Source: Ipomoea triloba
Lineage: Eukaryota; Streptophyta; Magnoliopsida; Solanales; Convolvulaceae
Assembly: GCF_003576645.1 (NCBI RefSeq)
Contig: NC_044919.1
Span: forward strand, 14,309,750 to 14,373,749
Length of the DNA stretch: 64,000 nt
Direction of reading: 5' to 3'
In this document: positions 1 to 11,600 of the stretch, piece after piece
How the letters are laid out: each line of letters begins with the position of its first letter
Numbering within the stretch: the first letter of the stretch is position 1
Notes under the pieces: generated by a model
The model's database searches: none
Told to the model about the DNA's origin: nothing
What the model saw: only the letters and a program-made list of their open reading frames with translations
Position numbers and translations under genes: made by a program

Positions 1-61
1 CCTGTTGTTTCCAACCTCTATAATTCATGAAAATTGCCCCCTTTTCCTCTAAATTCTACAG

Positions 62-1527
62 CATCCCGGGAGAAAATGTACAAGCAGATTGAAGCTGCCA
101 TAGCGAAATATCGAGAAATCAAGGATAATATCAATGAAGGATTGAAGTTCTACGTTACTCTTCAGGTATCAGTTTGTTTTTTTACTGTTCATTTAGACTT
201 CTTGTCTGGCCAAGTGTTGTTTAGGGGATCTTTATTTTTTTGCTCAGAAGTCATCTTCATCCTGTAACACCTGTAAGTCCTATACTACTATGCCTCTAAA
301 TGGACATTATTTATACCCAGTGAAATGGTACACGAGTGGGTTTAAAAGATACGCAAAGCCAAGCTATTAGGTTTGGGATATTGAGATACAGATATGTTCT
401 TAGATATGTGTGATCTAAATGACCTGCAGAATAGAGTGGAATTAAGGGGTTGGAATGTAGACAAATAATAGGGGCAATAATGTTTTTGGGCAACAGCTGG
501 ATTTAAACCCTCTAGTTGCAAATTTTTCGAGTCAGTCACTACAGTTCTGTCTTCACTAGATATGTGAAATTGAAATTGTATTGTTAACTTGAAGTCTTAA
601 ACCAACATGATAAAGTTGGTTTGTCCTTTTTCTCTTGGATTTATTATTAACCTTTTATTAAGCTGTCTGCCGAGCTGGTGCTATTGGAGCAGCAGTTCAA
701 TGAAAATTTTGAAGTACTTGGTTCTTTCCTGACAATCTTAAAAAAACTCTCCAATTACAAACTCCATGGACTTCTCTGTTTCATTCAATTCATGTGATGC
801 TCTCACAACTGTCTTGGACGGACATGTTTCATTATTTATTTATATTCCCAATTGTGTGTGCTTGAGTTTATCTGCCACTCAACTCATTACCCCAAAAAGG
901 GGAAAATCTACATTTTAAATTTCACAGTTTGTCTTCCTCTTGCAAGGACATACTATATTCTTTTTATTTTGTTTTGTTGAACAGGATGCTATCACAAATA
1001 TAAAGCAGCAGTGCAGTGATTTTGTGATGACCAGAAATATTCAATGCCGGGAAATGGTTGATGATGTTCAAAGGCAAATTTCGGGCCTGAGTTTTAAGGA
1101 TAATAAAAACTCAGGTAGCTATAATTACCCTCCTGGTGGGCAACATCATACACCAAGATCAACTTCTCAACCAACCGACCCTGCAAACTCCACCAATGCT
1201 GTTCGACTCCAAACTCCTGCTTACCAGCCTCCTCAGCAGCCAACTGTCCCCGGTTACGTTCAAAACCCTCCCCCTTACGGTGCTCCTCAACAGCCACCTC
1301 CTTATCATCTGCAAGCTTCTGGTCCCCCGTACCCACCTCCCCAACAACAACAACAGCAGCCTCAACCTAGCCACGATTATGGTCAGCCTGCTTATCCCGG
1401 GTGGCGTGGCCCGTATTATAATGCCCCTCAGCAGCAGCAGCAGCCCGGATCTATGCCTCCACCTCCATACACCATTCCTTCTCAATACCCACCGCCTAGC
1501 CAGAGTGGCTACTATAGACAACAGTGA
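62..1527 (+). CDS. ALIX: ALIX/BRO1-domain protein, C-terminal two exons (5' part outside window)
   Basis: Two exons are visible: 62-165 and 985-1527, joined by a GT-AG intron (166-984) in phase 0; the first exon opens after an acceptor AG at 60-61. The first exon encodes the helical end of the ALIX V-domain (EAAIAKYREIKDNINEGLKF). The second continues the helix (DAITNIKQQCSDFV) and then becomes a long tail rich in Pro, Gln and Tyr, with many PPPY-like and poly-Gln stretches, ending at TGA 1525-1527. This layout is that of plant ALIX, an ESCRT-associated adaptor whose N-terminal Bro1 domain binds SNF7-type ESCRT-III subunits and whose tail recruits partners during vacuolar sorting at multivesicular bodies. 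The Bro1 domain lies upstream of the window. The gene is convergent with the TTC5-like gene. Family assignment is firm; function in this plant is inferred from homologues. Confidence 0.9.
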
Positions 1528-1800
1528 CACTTCCCTTTTCTAGATTAACGAGGTAAACCTCACTCCTGACTGTGTGAGTAGTGAGTAAACCCTCGCCCTG
1601 TGACACTTCCCTTTTCTAGTTTTGCCATTGTGGCTACTATATACACTATATAGTTCTCGGAATATCAGTTGGGTGAAGATTAGACTTATTCGAGATTTGA
1701 GAATAGTAGCTGTCCATTGATTTGCATAATGTTGTGTGTAAATGAGTATTACATAGATGATGCTTGAAGTACACCTGTGTATAGGGTTTTCTGCATTATT
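1528..1800 (+). other. Probable 3' UTR of ALIX
   Basis: Non-coding AT-rich sequence directly after the ALIX stop. A short direct repeat of the phrase following the stop (GTGACACTTCCCTTTTCTAG) recurs at about 1601-1620. No clear AATAAA signal was found and the exact cleavage site cannot be set. Confidence 0.45.
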
Positions 1801-2344
1801 GATTCATTACGTTCTTTAAAAACCAATCTGCATTTCTTAATACAGTTCTAAGTTCCTAAATTGTTACACTTGAGCGAATTTTGTATGGTTATTTTGTGAT
1901 ATTGAATTGAGTTCTTTTGTGTATGAGTATTTATATATAAGTAATGCTTAAATTTATTAAATGCTTGATGTAGTATGTATTATGAATATAATACATGATT
2001 GGAATAAATCATGGAGGGTATGTACATGCTCATACATCATAATGAATAGGTAGATGTCGTTACATATTTTTGTTGATTAATTTTAAAAATATGATGGTGA
2101 TGATGAAGAATAATTTACTCCGGACATCATAAATTTTATTTTATATTAAACTAATTAAATTCGAACTAATAAAGCTTTAAATTTTGAGAAATCAAATTAT
2201 TTTAATCTAAACAAAATTATTTTAGTGTAATATAATATTTGGTGTAACGGGTTGGAGATTAATAAAACTCCATTTGATTATAAAAAAGAAGGATGCCTAG
2301 TCGAGTTTCATGACTCCACTACATTTCATTATAAAAAGAAAAAG
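1801..2344. other. AT-rich intergenic stretch
   Basis: No open frame, splice pattern or recognised element was seen here; it leads into the tandem repeat that follows. Confidence 0.5.
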
Positions 2345-3135
2345 AAAAACTTAACACACTGTATTTTCATTACAACACAATTAAAGTATTATTTTGATTT
2401 AACTACAATTTTATTTGACATTATGCATTCAATATGCGAAACATGTTATTGAACTTTATTTTATACACGCTGTAGTTTTATTATAACATCATTAAAATAT
2501 AATTCTAATTCAATTACGATTTTATTGGACAATATACACTCAAATATGTGAAATATGTTATTCAATTTCATTACAACATAACTAAAATATCATTTTGATA
2601 TAACTACAATTTTATTTGACAATATATACTCAATATGTGAGACATGTTATTCAGTTTCAATTTATACATACTGTAATTTCATTACAACAAACTAATGTAT
2701 TATTTTAATTCAACTACAATACAGTTTCATTTGACAATATACATTCAACATATGAAACATGTTATTCAATTTCATTTTAGATACTCTATAATTTTATTAC
2801 AACACAACTAAAGTATCATTTTGATATAACTACAATTTCATTTGACAATATACACTCAAAATGTGAGACCTATTATTCAGTTTTATTTTATACACACGGT
2901 AGTTTCATTATAATCAACTAAAGAATCATTTTAATTCAAGTACAATTTCATTTGACAAATGAGAATGTATACTCAATATATGAGACATGTTACTCAATTT
3001 CATTTTAGATAACTATAGTTTCATTACAACACAACAAAAGTATCATTCTGATTCAAGTGTAGTTTCATTTGACAATATACATTTAATATGTGAGACATGT
3101 TATTAAATTTCACTTTAGATACACGGTAATTTTAT
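2345..3135. repeat. Degenerate ~110-bp tandem repeat, about seven units
   Basis: A phrase of the type TTTGACAATATACACTCAA recurs at about 2415, 2525, 2616, 2731, 2842, 2952 and 3069, spacing 91-117 bp. Each unit also carries a GAGACATGTTATTCAATTTC-like block, an ACGGTAGTTTCATTACAACA-like block and a short ACTACAATTT block in the same order. Units differ by many substitutions and small indels, so this is an old minisatellite-like array, not a fresh duplication. No coding potential. Confidence 0.8.
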
Positions 3136-3897
3136 TTTGTTCTAAGCACATCATAAATACAGAGATTAGTAACAACCGTCAATTAAAAAACAACTTTGAG
3201 ATTTGATTACCCCATCAATTAAAAATCCCATTCCTTAATTTAAAAAGGTATCATTCAATCTTATTAGTAATATGATTTTTAAGTTTGAATTAGTGCTTTT
3301 AGATTTTTGTGTGTTCATATTTCTACTTGTCATTATATTATGATCAATTGTTTTGATTATTTGTTTTTGTATTTTTAAAGCCTTTATTCGCATTATAAGG
3401 TAATACATAACCAAACATCAATATTAGTAATCATTACAATTTCACCATACTACCCAAACATGCAAAATACTATCACCAAAACCCATGCCATAACTAAATA
3501 TTTGATTCTCATTCCGATTCTGATTCTTATGTGCGAACCAAACAAACTACATTTTGTTCACGTGTGGCGTAATACCGAACATGTACATCTTCAATTGCCT
3601 TGGCAAGCCCTTCTCTGCGTTTGAAATCGCTTCCGAAATTGATAAGCTTCTCCTCTTTACTAAAGTTTAAAGTAATACGTACAGTGAAATGATATTAAAA
3701 TTATGTTTTCTGTTGTAAAATAATTATTATAACTATGATAATATGAAGAAATGAAAATGAAGAACAGAAATTTGGAATGGAGGATGAAGCACTGCATTGA
3801 TGATTTTCTCTGCTCAAGCTTACAGGGAGTGAAGGGGGTATTTATAATACCCGGAAATGAATAAATAAATATAAGGTGTACAGGAATGATTCACATG
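3136..3897. other. Intergenic, no feature recognised
   Basis: AT-rich sequence without a supported gene or repeat boundary. Confidence 0.5.
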
Positions 3898-3995
3898 TGT
3901 TGCTTAGCTCTGCTGGCTTTGTCAAAAGCCTAGAGTCTCTTGCCGCCCTATGGTCACGGGATCGATTCCCCCTAAACCATAGCTTTTGTCTTCAT
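3898..3995 (+). repeat. Degenerate tRNA-like (SINE head?) sequence
   Basis: TTAGCTCTGCTGGC at about 3902 resembles a Pol III A box and GGGATCGATTCCC at about 3958 resembles a B box, spaced as in a tRNA. No full cloverleaf, poly(A) tail or target-site duplication was identified, so this is only a tentative tRNA-derived SINE remnant. Confidence 0.3.
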
Positions 3996-4062
3996 CTGGG
4001 ACTAGCTTCATCTAGCTTTCCAGGAAACATATAAGAATTAAATGTTCTCCCTTTAATCATCA

Positions 4063-4136
4063 ATGGTAGCAGTAGCAAAGTGGATTAAGCCTTGAGTTTT
4101 AAGCAAGAGGTCTAAGGTTCGAATCATAGCTTGGAC
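4063..4136 (+). repeat. tRNA-like SINE head with A and B boxes
   Basis: AGTAGCAAAGTGG (A-box-like) is followed about 45 bp later by GGTTCGAATC, a near-perfect B box. The sequence does not fold into a standard tRNA acceptor stem. A tRNA-derived SINE head is the best explanation; its 3' end and target duplication are not visible. Confidence 0.4.
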
Positions 4137-4361
4137 ATCCACCATTTTGTTTTGTTTCATAACATTTTCATCTTTATTGTCTTTGTCTTCTTACATCCTT
4201 GAGTCAAAAGTCTTTTATCATTTTTGTCAAAAATCCAATGATTCACTTGAGTAATTAAACTTCTTCATCGGGAGTTCGGGACAGATAAATAAATGTGAGG
4301 CATCTGCTTTTGAAATCAGTGTTTATTTAAGATGGTAGATGACGTGAACAGAAGGAGGTGG

Positions 4362-4365
4362 AAAA
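4362..4365 (-). terminator. Pol III terminator of tRNA-Ala
   Basis: TTTT on the minus strand immediately 3' of the tRNA, the usual short T-run at which RNA polymerase III stops. Confidence 0.75.
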
Positions 4366-4438
4366 TGGAGATGCGGGGTATCGATCCCCGTACCTCTCGC
4401 ATGCTAAGCGAGCGCTCTACCATCTGAGCTACATCCCC
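4366..4438 (-). tRNA. tRNA-Ala (anticodon AGC)
   Basis: The reverse strand reads as a complete 73-nt intronless tRNA. The acceptor stem GGGGATG pairs with CATCTCC and has the G3:U70 wobble pair that marks alanine tRNAs. The D-arm contains TAGCTCAGATGG (A box), the anticodon loop CTTAGCATG gives anticodon AGC for GCU (and, through inosine, GCC), and the T-arm contains the B box GGGATCGATACCCC. The discriminator base is A73. CCA is not encoded, as expected for a nuclear gene. A run of four T residues directly after the gene on the minus strand (4362-4365) is a Pol III terminator. All stems are intact. Confidence 0.97.
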
Positions 4439-4623
4439 TTTGAGATATTAAGTTATTCTTCTTATATAAAGTACGTAATCTCAACAATAATAATATTCAA
4501 GTTTTAATCAGTTAACTATTGTAATATTTTTAATTTTAATTCTTTATTTCTCAAGATATATTGCCTTGGAGATTACAAGCTTAGCAGAGTATATATCTCT
4601 TTTGCAAATTTGTTAATTTCATA

Positions 4624-4870
4624 TTCCCTCCATCTCATTTTATGTTTGGTTTGGTTAAAAAAGTTTGACTGAAGTTATTTTTAATTTAATTTTTATAATA
4701 TTAAATTTAGTATTACTATACAAAATTTATATATATAAAAGTTACACTAAAAGTACAATTAAGCACAAAAAAAAATTATAAATAAAAAATATTTTAAAAA
4801 ATAAACAAAGAATAAAAAATTGAGTTGACCAATGAAAAATAAATAGAACAAATAATGTGAAACGGAGAAG
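4624..4870. mobile_element. Stowaway-like MITE, diverged
   Basis: The left end reads TTCCCTCCATCTCATTTTAT and the right end, reverse complemented, CTTCTCCGTTTCACATTAT. These are imperfect inverted repeats of the CTCCCTCCGTCCC family, flanked by TA on both sides (4622-4623 and 4871-4872). About 247 bp, no coding capacity. Terminal mismatches suggest an old insertion. Confidence 0.65.
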
Positions 4871-4924
4871 TAATATAGAAATAACTCTATTTTGTTCAAA
4901 GATAAACCTCTACATTTCGAGATA

Positions 4925-5176
4925 CTCTCTCTGTCCCATTTTAGCTGTCTTACTTTCCTTTTTAGTTTGTTCCAAAATGTTGTCCTCTTTCCAAAATTGA
5001 ACATCACTATCATTCTACTTTTTCCAATTTATCCTTATAACTTTTGCCTTCTTTATTGCTTTTATTTCCAAAGGTGAAAAAATTGAGGACATAATTGAAA
5101 AACACATCATATTTATTTTAATTTCTTAAAAATCGTGCAAAAAGCAAATGAGACATCCAATTCGGGACGGAGGGAG
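4925..5176. mobile_element. Stowaway MITE (Tc1/mariner type) with TA target duplication
   Basis: Terminal inverted repeats CTCTCTCTGTCCC (left) and GGGACGGAGGGAG (right) have the classic Stowaway consensus. TA dinucleotides flank the element at 4923-4924 and 5177-5178. It is 252 bp long and non-coding. Confidence 0.85.
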
Positions 5177-5180
5177 TAAC

Positions 5181-5639
5181 ATCCTTCAATCTCTATAAAG
5201 AATTGAGTCTCCATGGCTACTAAAAACCTTCATCAATGGATTGCCAAAACCTTTATGAAATCCAAAGTTCCATGCTTTGACTAATATATGGAAACAGGAT
5301 TAAGACTATTTGAACATATAATATACAAATATAAATATACAATCCAACTATCAATTTAAAATCAAAATAACTAGCTTTCAATTAAGGTGTACAAAAACAC
5401 AGAAATATGCTTAAACAAGCACGGAATGAAGGGAAATTACATGAATTAACTTAATTACAAAAACACGAAATGATATTCCAAAAAAAAAAAAAAAACACCA
5501 AACCAGTTATCTAGGTACTTTCATATGCCAATTGTATCACAACCCTATTCATTCACATATTCATCTAAACCCAAAAAAGAATCACAAGTATGTTTAATAT
5601 ATATACAAAGCGAAGGTGTGCATCTCCAGTCTTTACTCT
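5181..5639 (-). other. Probable 3' UTR and downstream flank of the TTC5-like gene
   Basis: AT-rich sequence after the stop codon (minus strand), including a 16-A run near 5479. No other gene was seen. The polyadenylation site cannot be fixed. Confidence 0.4.
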
Positions 5640-8600
5640 TCAGTAGGGCTTGTATTGCAAATAGAAAGATGATCGAACAGCGTGTTGGTGAGACAAAGCT
5701 TTTCCATTCACAAGCACTTGCTCTGAGAAATCCGCACGCACCGACTTGAATTGGTAATGCTGCACAAGAAGTATGAAAAGGAAGCGAGGGTGAAGAATTG
5801 AAATGGTCATTTCGTAATCTCCATCATCTCCTACCGATGCCAATTCTAATGCCATCGTAAATCTTCAGATAAAATGCATGATATTGATACCTTACCTTTC
5901 CTTTCCACGAAAAGTCAACATGATGGTAGTAGGGTTGCAACAGTGTGACCACATCTCCTTCTTTGATCTGCTTGCCACACAAGTAATAGTTAGCGGTTAA
6001 CATTATAATAACACATTCCGAGAAAAGCACACTAAACATGAAATAGGAGCACCACAAATGTAAAATGCAAAACACTTATCATAGCCTTTCAAATGCTTGA
6101 ATTGATATTCTATCCAGACTACATAGATTTTCATGTTCAAATCAGAGTGTGTAGCAAAGTTCACTCAGAGAGCAAACAAAACTATATAAGACAGTGTAAT
6201 AAGGTCATTAAAAAAGCTATGGTCAGTTTACGATTTTGCAAACCAAAGAGATGATGTTTTAGAATATCTGGATTTGAAAAGAGAACAGTAATCCTACACA
6301 CTGTTTTAAAAAACAAAACAAAAACAAAAAAAGCCATGATGATCTACAGACCATCAGAGAGCTGCGAAGAGTGGGGACCTTTGCTTTCTTGCATTAGGTG
6401 CCAGCCCCTCTCCTCTCTTTTTTCTCTCTTGGTGAAAGAGAGCAGTCATGAAAGATTTGGTCCACAGAAATCAGAAGCCCTAGAGAGTAGATATTTGCTG
6501 AAAGCAGCGGCACTTAACCAATACCTCTTTTCAGTTGATAAATGGGCGTGCTTGAACTATGCAAATATGTTTTCAAGGAAAGTCCAAATTCAAAATTAGG
6601 TTTGAAGAGAACTTGGGTGCTAATTTGAAAATATTAGTCTTTCTTCTGGAAGGCTGGCAATTCAGGAATTTTAACTTTCCCTGTCGTATACCAAAGAAAA
6701 GGCGCTAGCTCGAGTGCTCCACAATGTTTGATGCTTTTTTTTTTCCTTAAATTCCATACTAATTTACTTTAGGTGATCTCAAAGTACAAGTTCAAAGAAG
6801 ATGGTAAGAAAGAATTAACCATTTATATATTCTTTTCATTCAGTAACCCCCCTCTACAATAGAAATAGATGAAAAAAAGGAGGAAGTGGAAGCATGAGGA
6901 TAAGAGAAATATCACGTGGCATAGGGCCAAATTTAAGATGGAAACTTACAGCCTCATTTTGTACTCCATAGACAGATAGAACATAGCATGCTTGAGCAGA
7001 ATCACATAGAACATAATAGCTGCAAAATATTGGTAAATTAGGCATGAATAAATATATACATTTTCATGTCCATGCATTGACTCTTGTAAGGAAGGTAAAA
7101 AAAAAATAAATAAATAAATAAATAAAAAAATAAAAAGAAAGGGCCATATAAGATTAACATGAGAGATTTGCAGCACATTTGTTGATAACCATAAACAATG
7201 CAGAAAAGCAATTTTATAATTGGTGCAATAGCTTGTCTTGAGCAGAACTTACAGTGGAGTTGGAGTCCCATGTTTAACGAAGAACATGACTTTCCCGATC
7301 AATACAACCCCTTTATTAAGACCTTCTGAGAGAAAATCTATGGTTGCCCTTCTGTAAGAAGGATTCACTAGAAGGGAAAATAGTAGCCTTTCTTTAGATT
7401 AGGGATAACAGGTTTCCTTCAGTGATCAATCCAAATTTTGCTATTAATAAATAATTTGAAATAACAAGGCTTACCATTAATGCTATTGAGTGATGATGTC
7501 AGGGAAGAAAGCCGCTTGGACTTGTTCTGTCCCTGGTAAAACCAAATAATATTAGAAGACTGTACCCCTGAGAAGTTTTTGTGCAACAAATGCTTTAGAG
7601 GAGATCAGAACCAATCCACTATGTATAAGCTCACCTATCACTTTAAATGCCCATTTATATCTTTCTTGTTTACCATGGAAATTCAAGAAAGAAAATTAAA
7701 AATGGCAGTAAATATACTCCAGTTATTATGCACAGCTAGTGGATAACTTTAGTTTTTAACAGAGGCAGCAATTTTAACATTTCATAATTCTGTAGACTTT
7801 ATAATAATGGGTTTTGATTTTAGACTGGTATGTTCCTAGCTATTTTTTAGATTATCATAAAAGAACCAGCTTTAGAGTTTCCTCATGTTCAGAACTATCA
7901 ATTTTCTTTTTCAGTGAAATCACAGATCAGCATCAATGATTCAAGGCAGATGTATGTGTGCCACAATTAAGTATACCATTTCAACGCTTAAGAAAATCAA
8001 TAATATTATCAAATATATCTTGTGTCCTCTTGTATACATATTTGTAAACTTGGCATTGAAATTGTTTGTTGCAACGGCTGAAATGCCATTTTCTTCTACG
8101 CATTTTATCAAGAATAGATTGCATATTAAATTAGAGACCACAGAGGAATGATTTCCTCCTTGTAACTTATATTGTGAATTTGTGAAATATGTTTTTGACA
8201 ACATTAGCAACAAAGCTATAATGCAGTGTCAAATTATGAAAAAATGTTTCCTGTATTTTTAAGACTTGTGTCTTATAGAAACAAATCCCGTTTCATTCTT
8301 TTTCTAATTTATTTAATATTTTGTATAAATTGTGTTTGAGTGTGCATGTCTATGCACAATATGCAATCACGTCTGCAATGTCCAAGTGGTGATTTTAAGA
8401 TTTTGACTCCACTAAATCAAAACCTTGTAGTTGCTACTTTAAAGCATTAAATTAATATTCAGATGGCCATTCCGACTCCCAATCAATTTTCACATGTGAT
8501 AGAAGACCTAACACTTCACATATCAGGATGAACTCCTACAAATAACCAGTTGGTAGCTAGAGATAATAAAGCTATTTCCTTACCATCTTAAGACACTAAA

Positions 8601-11600
8601 CTATTGTCCAATTACTATTTTTATAAAGAATGAGCAAGGAATTATCTCTGAAACACTCATGATCCTTATGATTACTAAAACTAATTCTGAAATATTACTT
8701 TCTATCATCCTAAAAATACGTATAGATAATTGCAATGTAATATGGACAAATATGTAATGTGTTCACGGCTATGATAAACTTACCCTTAGCAAACTATCCA
8801 ATTTTTCAAGAAGGTAAACCACCTTTTGGACCTCCTCTGTTGCATTAAGACCAGGATCCTTCAGTGCAGCAGCTTCAAATCCAGTAAGGGCCCGCTCATA
8901 ATTCTCAAGATATTTGTTTACCTGATTTAGTTCTTAGTAAACATCAATCTTTTAGGTTATGCAAAAGAAAATAGAGAAAATGGAAAGACTAAGCACCATA
9001 AAAGGATATATCTGGATGATCAATTATCACCAAATATGCAATGAACACAGGCAGATCAGAAATCTGAGAGTATCTTCCTCATTATACTACAGTAAGGTGT
9101 GACAATATAACAAGCTTTGAAGTTTTCATGAGTGTGAAATCAGAAAAATCTGTGTTTCTTACTTGCATTTTCTACAATGGCATGCTGCCATATATATACA
9201 TGTTGGAAACCTCTACACTATTGATGTCATTTCATCTTTCTATGCTACACTATTGAAGACATTTCATCTTTCTATACTACTGATGCCATTTCATCTTTCT
9301 ATGCTACACTATTGAAGCCATTTCATCTTTCAAGGCATAATATAATAATTCTCAACACCCCCCCTCAAGCTGGAGCGTGAATATCAAAAGCTCCAAGCTT
9401 GTTACACAAATATTCAACTCTAGGACCTCTTAAAGCTTTGGTGAAGATGTCAGCCAACTGATCATTTGTACCTACAAATGAGGTAACAATTTCCCCGGAT
9501 GCAATCTTTTCACGAACAAAATGACAATCAATCTCAATGTGTTTTGTTCTCTCATGAAAGACAGGATTAGATGCAATATGCAAAGCTGCTTGATTGTCAC
9601 ACATCAGTTTAATCGGCCCTTTCATGTAGAATTTTAATTCAGATAGGAGATGCTTTAACCAGATTAGTTCACATGTTCCCAAGGCTATTGACCGATATTC
9701 TGCCTCTGCACTAGATCGAGCCACCACATTTTGCTTCTTACTTTTCCAAGATATTAGGTTGCCTCCAAGAAAAACACAGTATCCTGATGTTGATTTTCTA
9801 TCCCAAGGGCATCCAGCCCAATCTGCATCAGTATAACCAATAATCTCTGTATTTCCATGATCCTTGTATAACACTCCGGTCCCGGGAGACTTCTTGATGT
9901 ATCGTAGAATCCTTATGACAGCATCCCAATGGCTGTCACATGGAGAGGCCAAAAACTGACTCACAATACTCACTGCAAAAGAAATGTCAGGACGGGTGAC
10001 GGTTAAGTACAACAGTTTTCCAACCAACCTTCGATATCTTCCTGGATCTGAAAAGAGTTTCCCTTGTTCTGGTACAAGCTTAATATTAGGATCCATGGGA
10101 GTATCAATTGGTCTACAATCAAGCATACCTGTTTCCTCTAATATGTCTAAAGCATATTTTCGTTGAGATATACAAATCCCTTGCTTTGACTGGGCAACTT
10201 CTATCCCTAAGAAGTATTTTAATTTTCCAAGATCTTTTGTTTCAAAGTGTTTGAAAAGATGTTGCTTTAACTGGACCATTCCTTCCGCATCATTTCCTGT
10301 GATAACAATATCATCAACATAAACAACAAGATAAATACTTTTACCTTGTTGATGCCGATAGAACACAGAATGATCCACTTTGCTCCGAATTAACCCAAAA
10401 TCTTGTAGAACTGTGCTAAAGCGTCCAAACCAGGCACGTGGAGACTGTTTCAATCCATAAAGAGAGCGTTTTAGTTTGCAAACCAGGTTAGTCTCCCCCC
10501 CTTGAGCAACAAATCCAGGAGGTTGCTCCATATACACTTCCTCTTTGAGATCCCCATGTAAGAATGCATTCTTGATGTCTAACTGGTATAGAGGCCAATG
10601 ATGTATAGCAGCAATAGAGAGAAAGATCCTGATGGAAGAGATCTTGGCCACAGGTGAGAATGTATCGGTGTAATCAACGCCAAATACTTGAGTGTACCCC
10701 TTGGCTACGAGTCGAGCCTTGAGTCTGTCTACCTGTCCATCTGGTCCAACTTTGACGTTATAGACCCATCGACAACCAACAACTGTTTTGCCAGGAGGTA
10801 ATGGAACCAAGTCCCAAGTTCCCGAGGAATGTAAAGCAGCCATTTCATCTACCATAGCTTGTTGCCAACCAGGATGAGAAAGAGCCTCTTTAACCGATTT
10901 AGGAACATAAATAGATGATAAACTAGAGATGAAGGCATTATAAACAGGGGAAAAACGGTGATAAGAGACAAAATTATATATAGGATAGGGATTGCGAGTA
11001 GACCTGTTACCTACCCGACTAGCAATGGGAGTACTGGAAACTGGAGCAGGAACCGCATCCAAGGGAAGAGACAGCTCAGGAGATGAATCAGCAGGTTCAA
11101 TGTTTGCAGTAGTAGTGGTTGGTGGCAATGTTGACCGACGATGATAGGTGAACTGGAATGGAGAAACAGTGTGTGTTTGTGATGGATTGGGAGGTAGGAC
11201 ACTAGGAGGTAGTGGCATTTCTATCCCGCCTTCAAACGAGGGAACTGGTAGGACATCAGGAAAAGGATCCACAACCCCTGTAGAGTCAGATGAAAAGAAT
11301 GGAGTGTTTTCAAAGAAGGTAACATTTGGTGATACATAGAACCGCCGTGTGTCAGGGCAATAACATCTGAAACCTTTTTGAACCCTAGAGTACCCCACAA
11401 AAATACATTTCAAAGACTTGGGTGCGATCTTATCACGACTAGGAGTAATATCATGAACAAAACAAGTACAACCAAAAACCTTAAGTGGAAGTTTGTGTAA
11501 TGGCTCTTGAGGAAACAGTAGGTTGTAAGGTATTTTGCCGTGTAAAACAGATGATGGCATACGGTTAATAAGATAACATGAATGAAGGATAGCATCACCC

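Noticed and set aside
1094..1543. Open frames overlapping the last ALIX exon in other frames and on the minus strand
   Set aside because: They are shadows of the Pro/Gln-rich repetitive coding sequence; the ALIX frame is spliced and conserved.
6336..6599. 87-codon plus-strand frame inside the TTC5-like gene
   Set aside because: It lies in an intron, on the opposite strand, without splice or promoter support.
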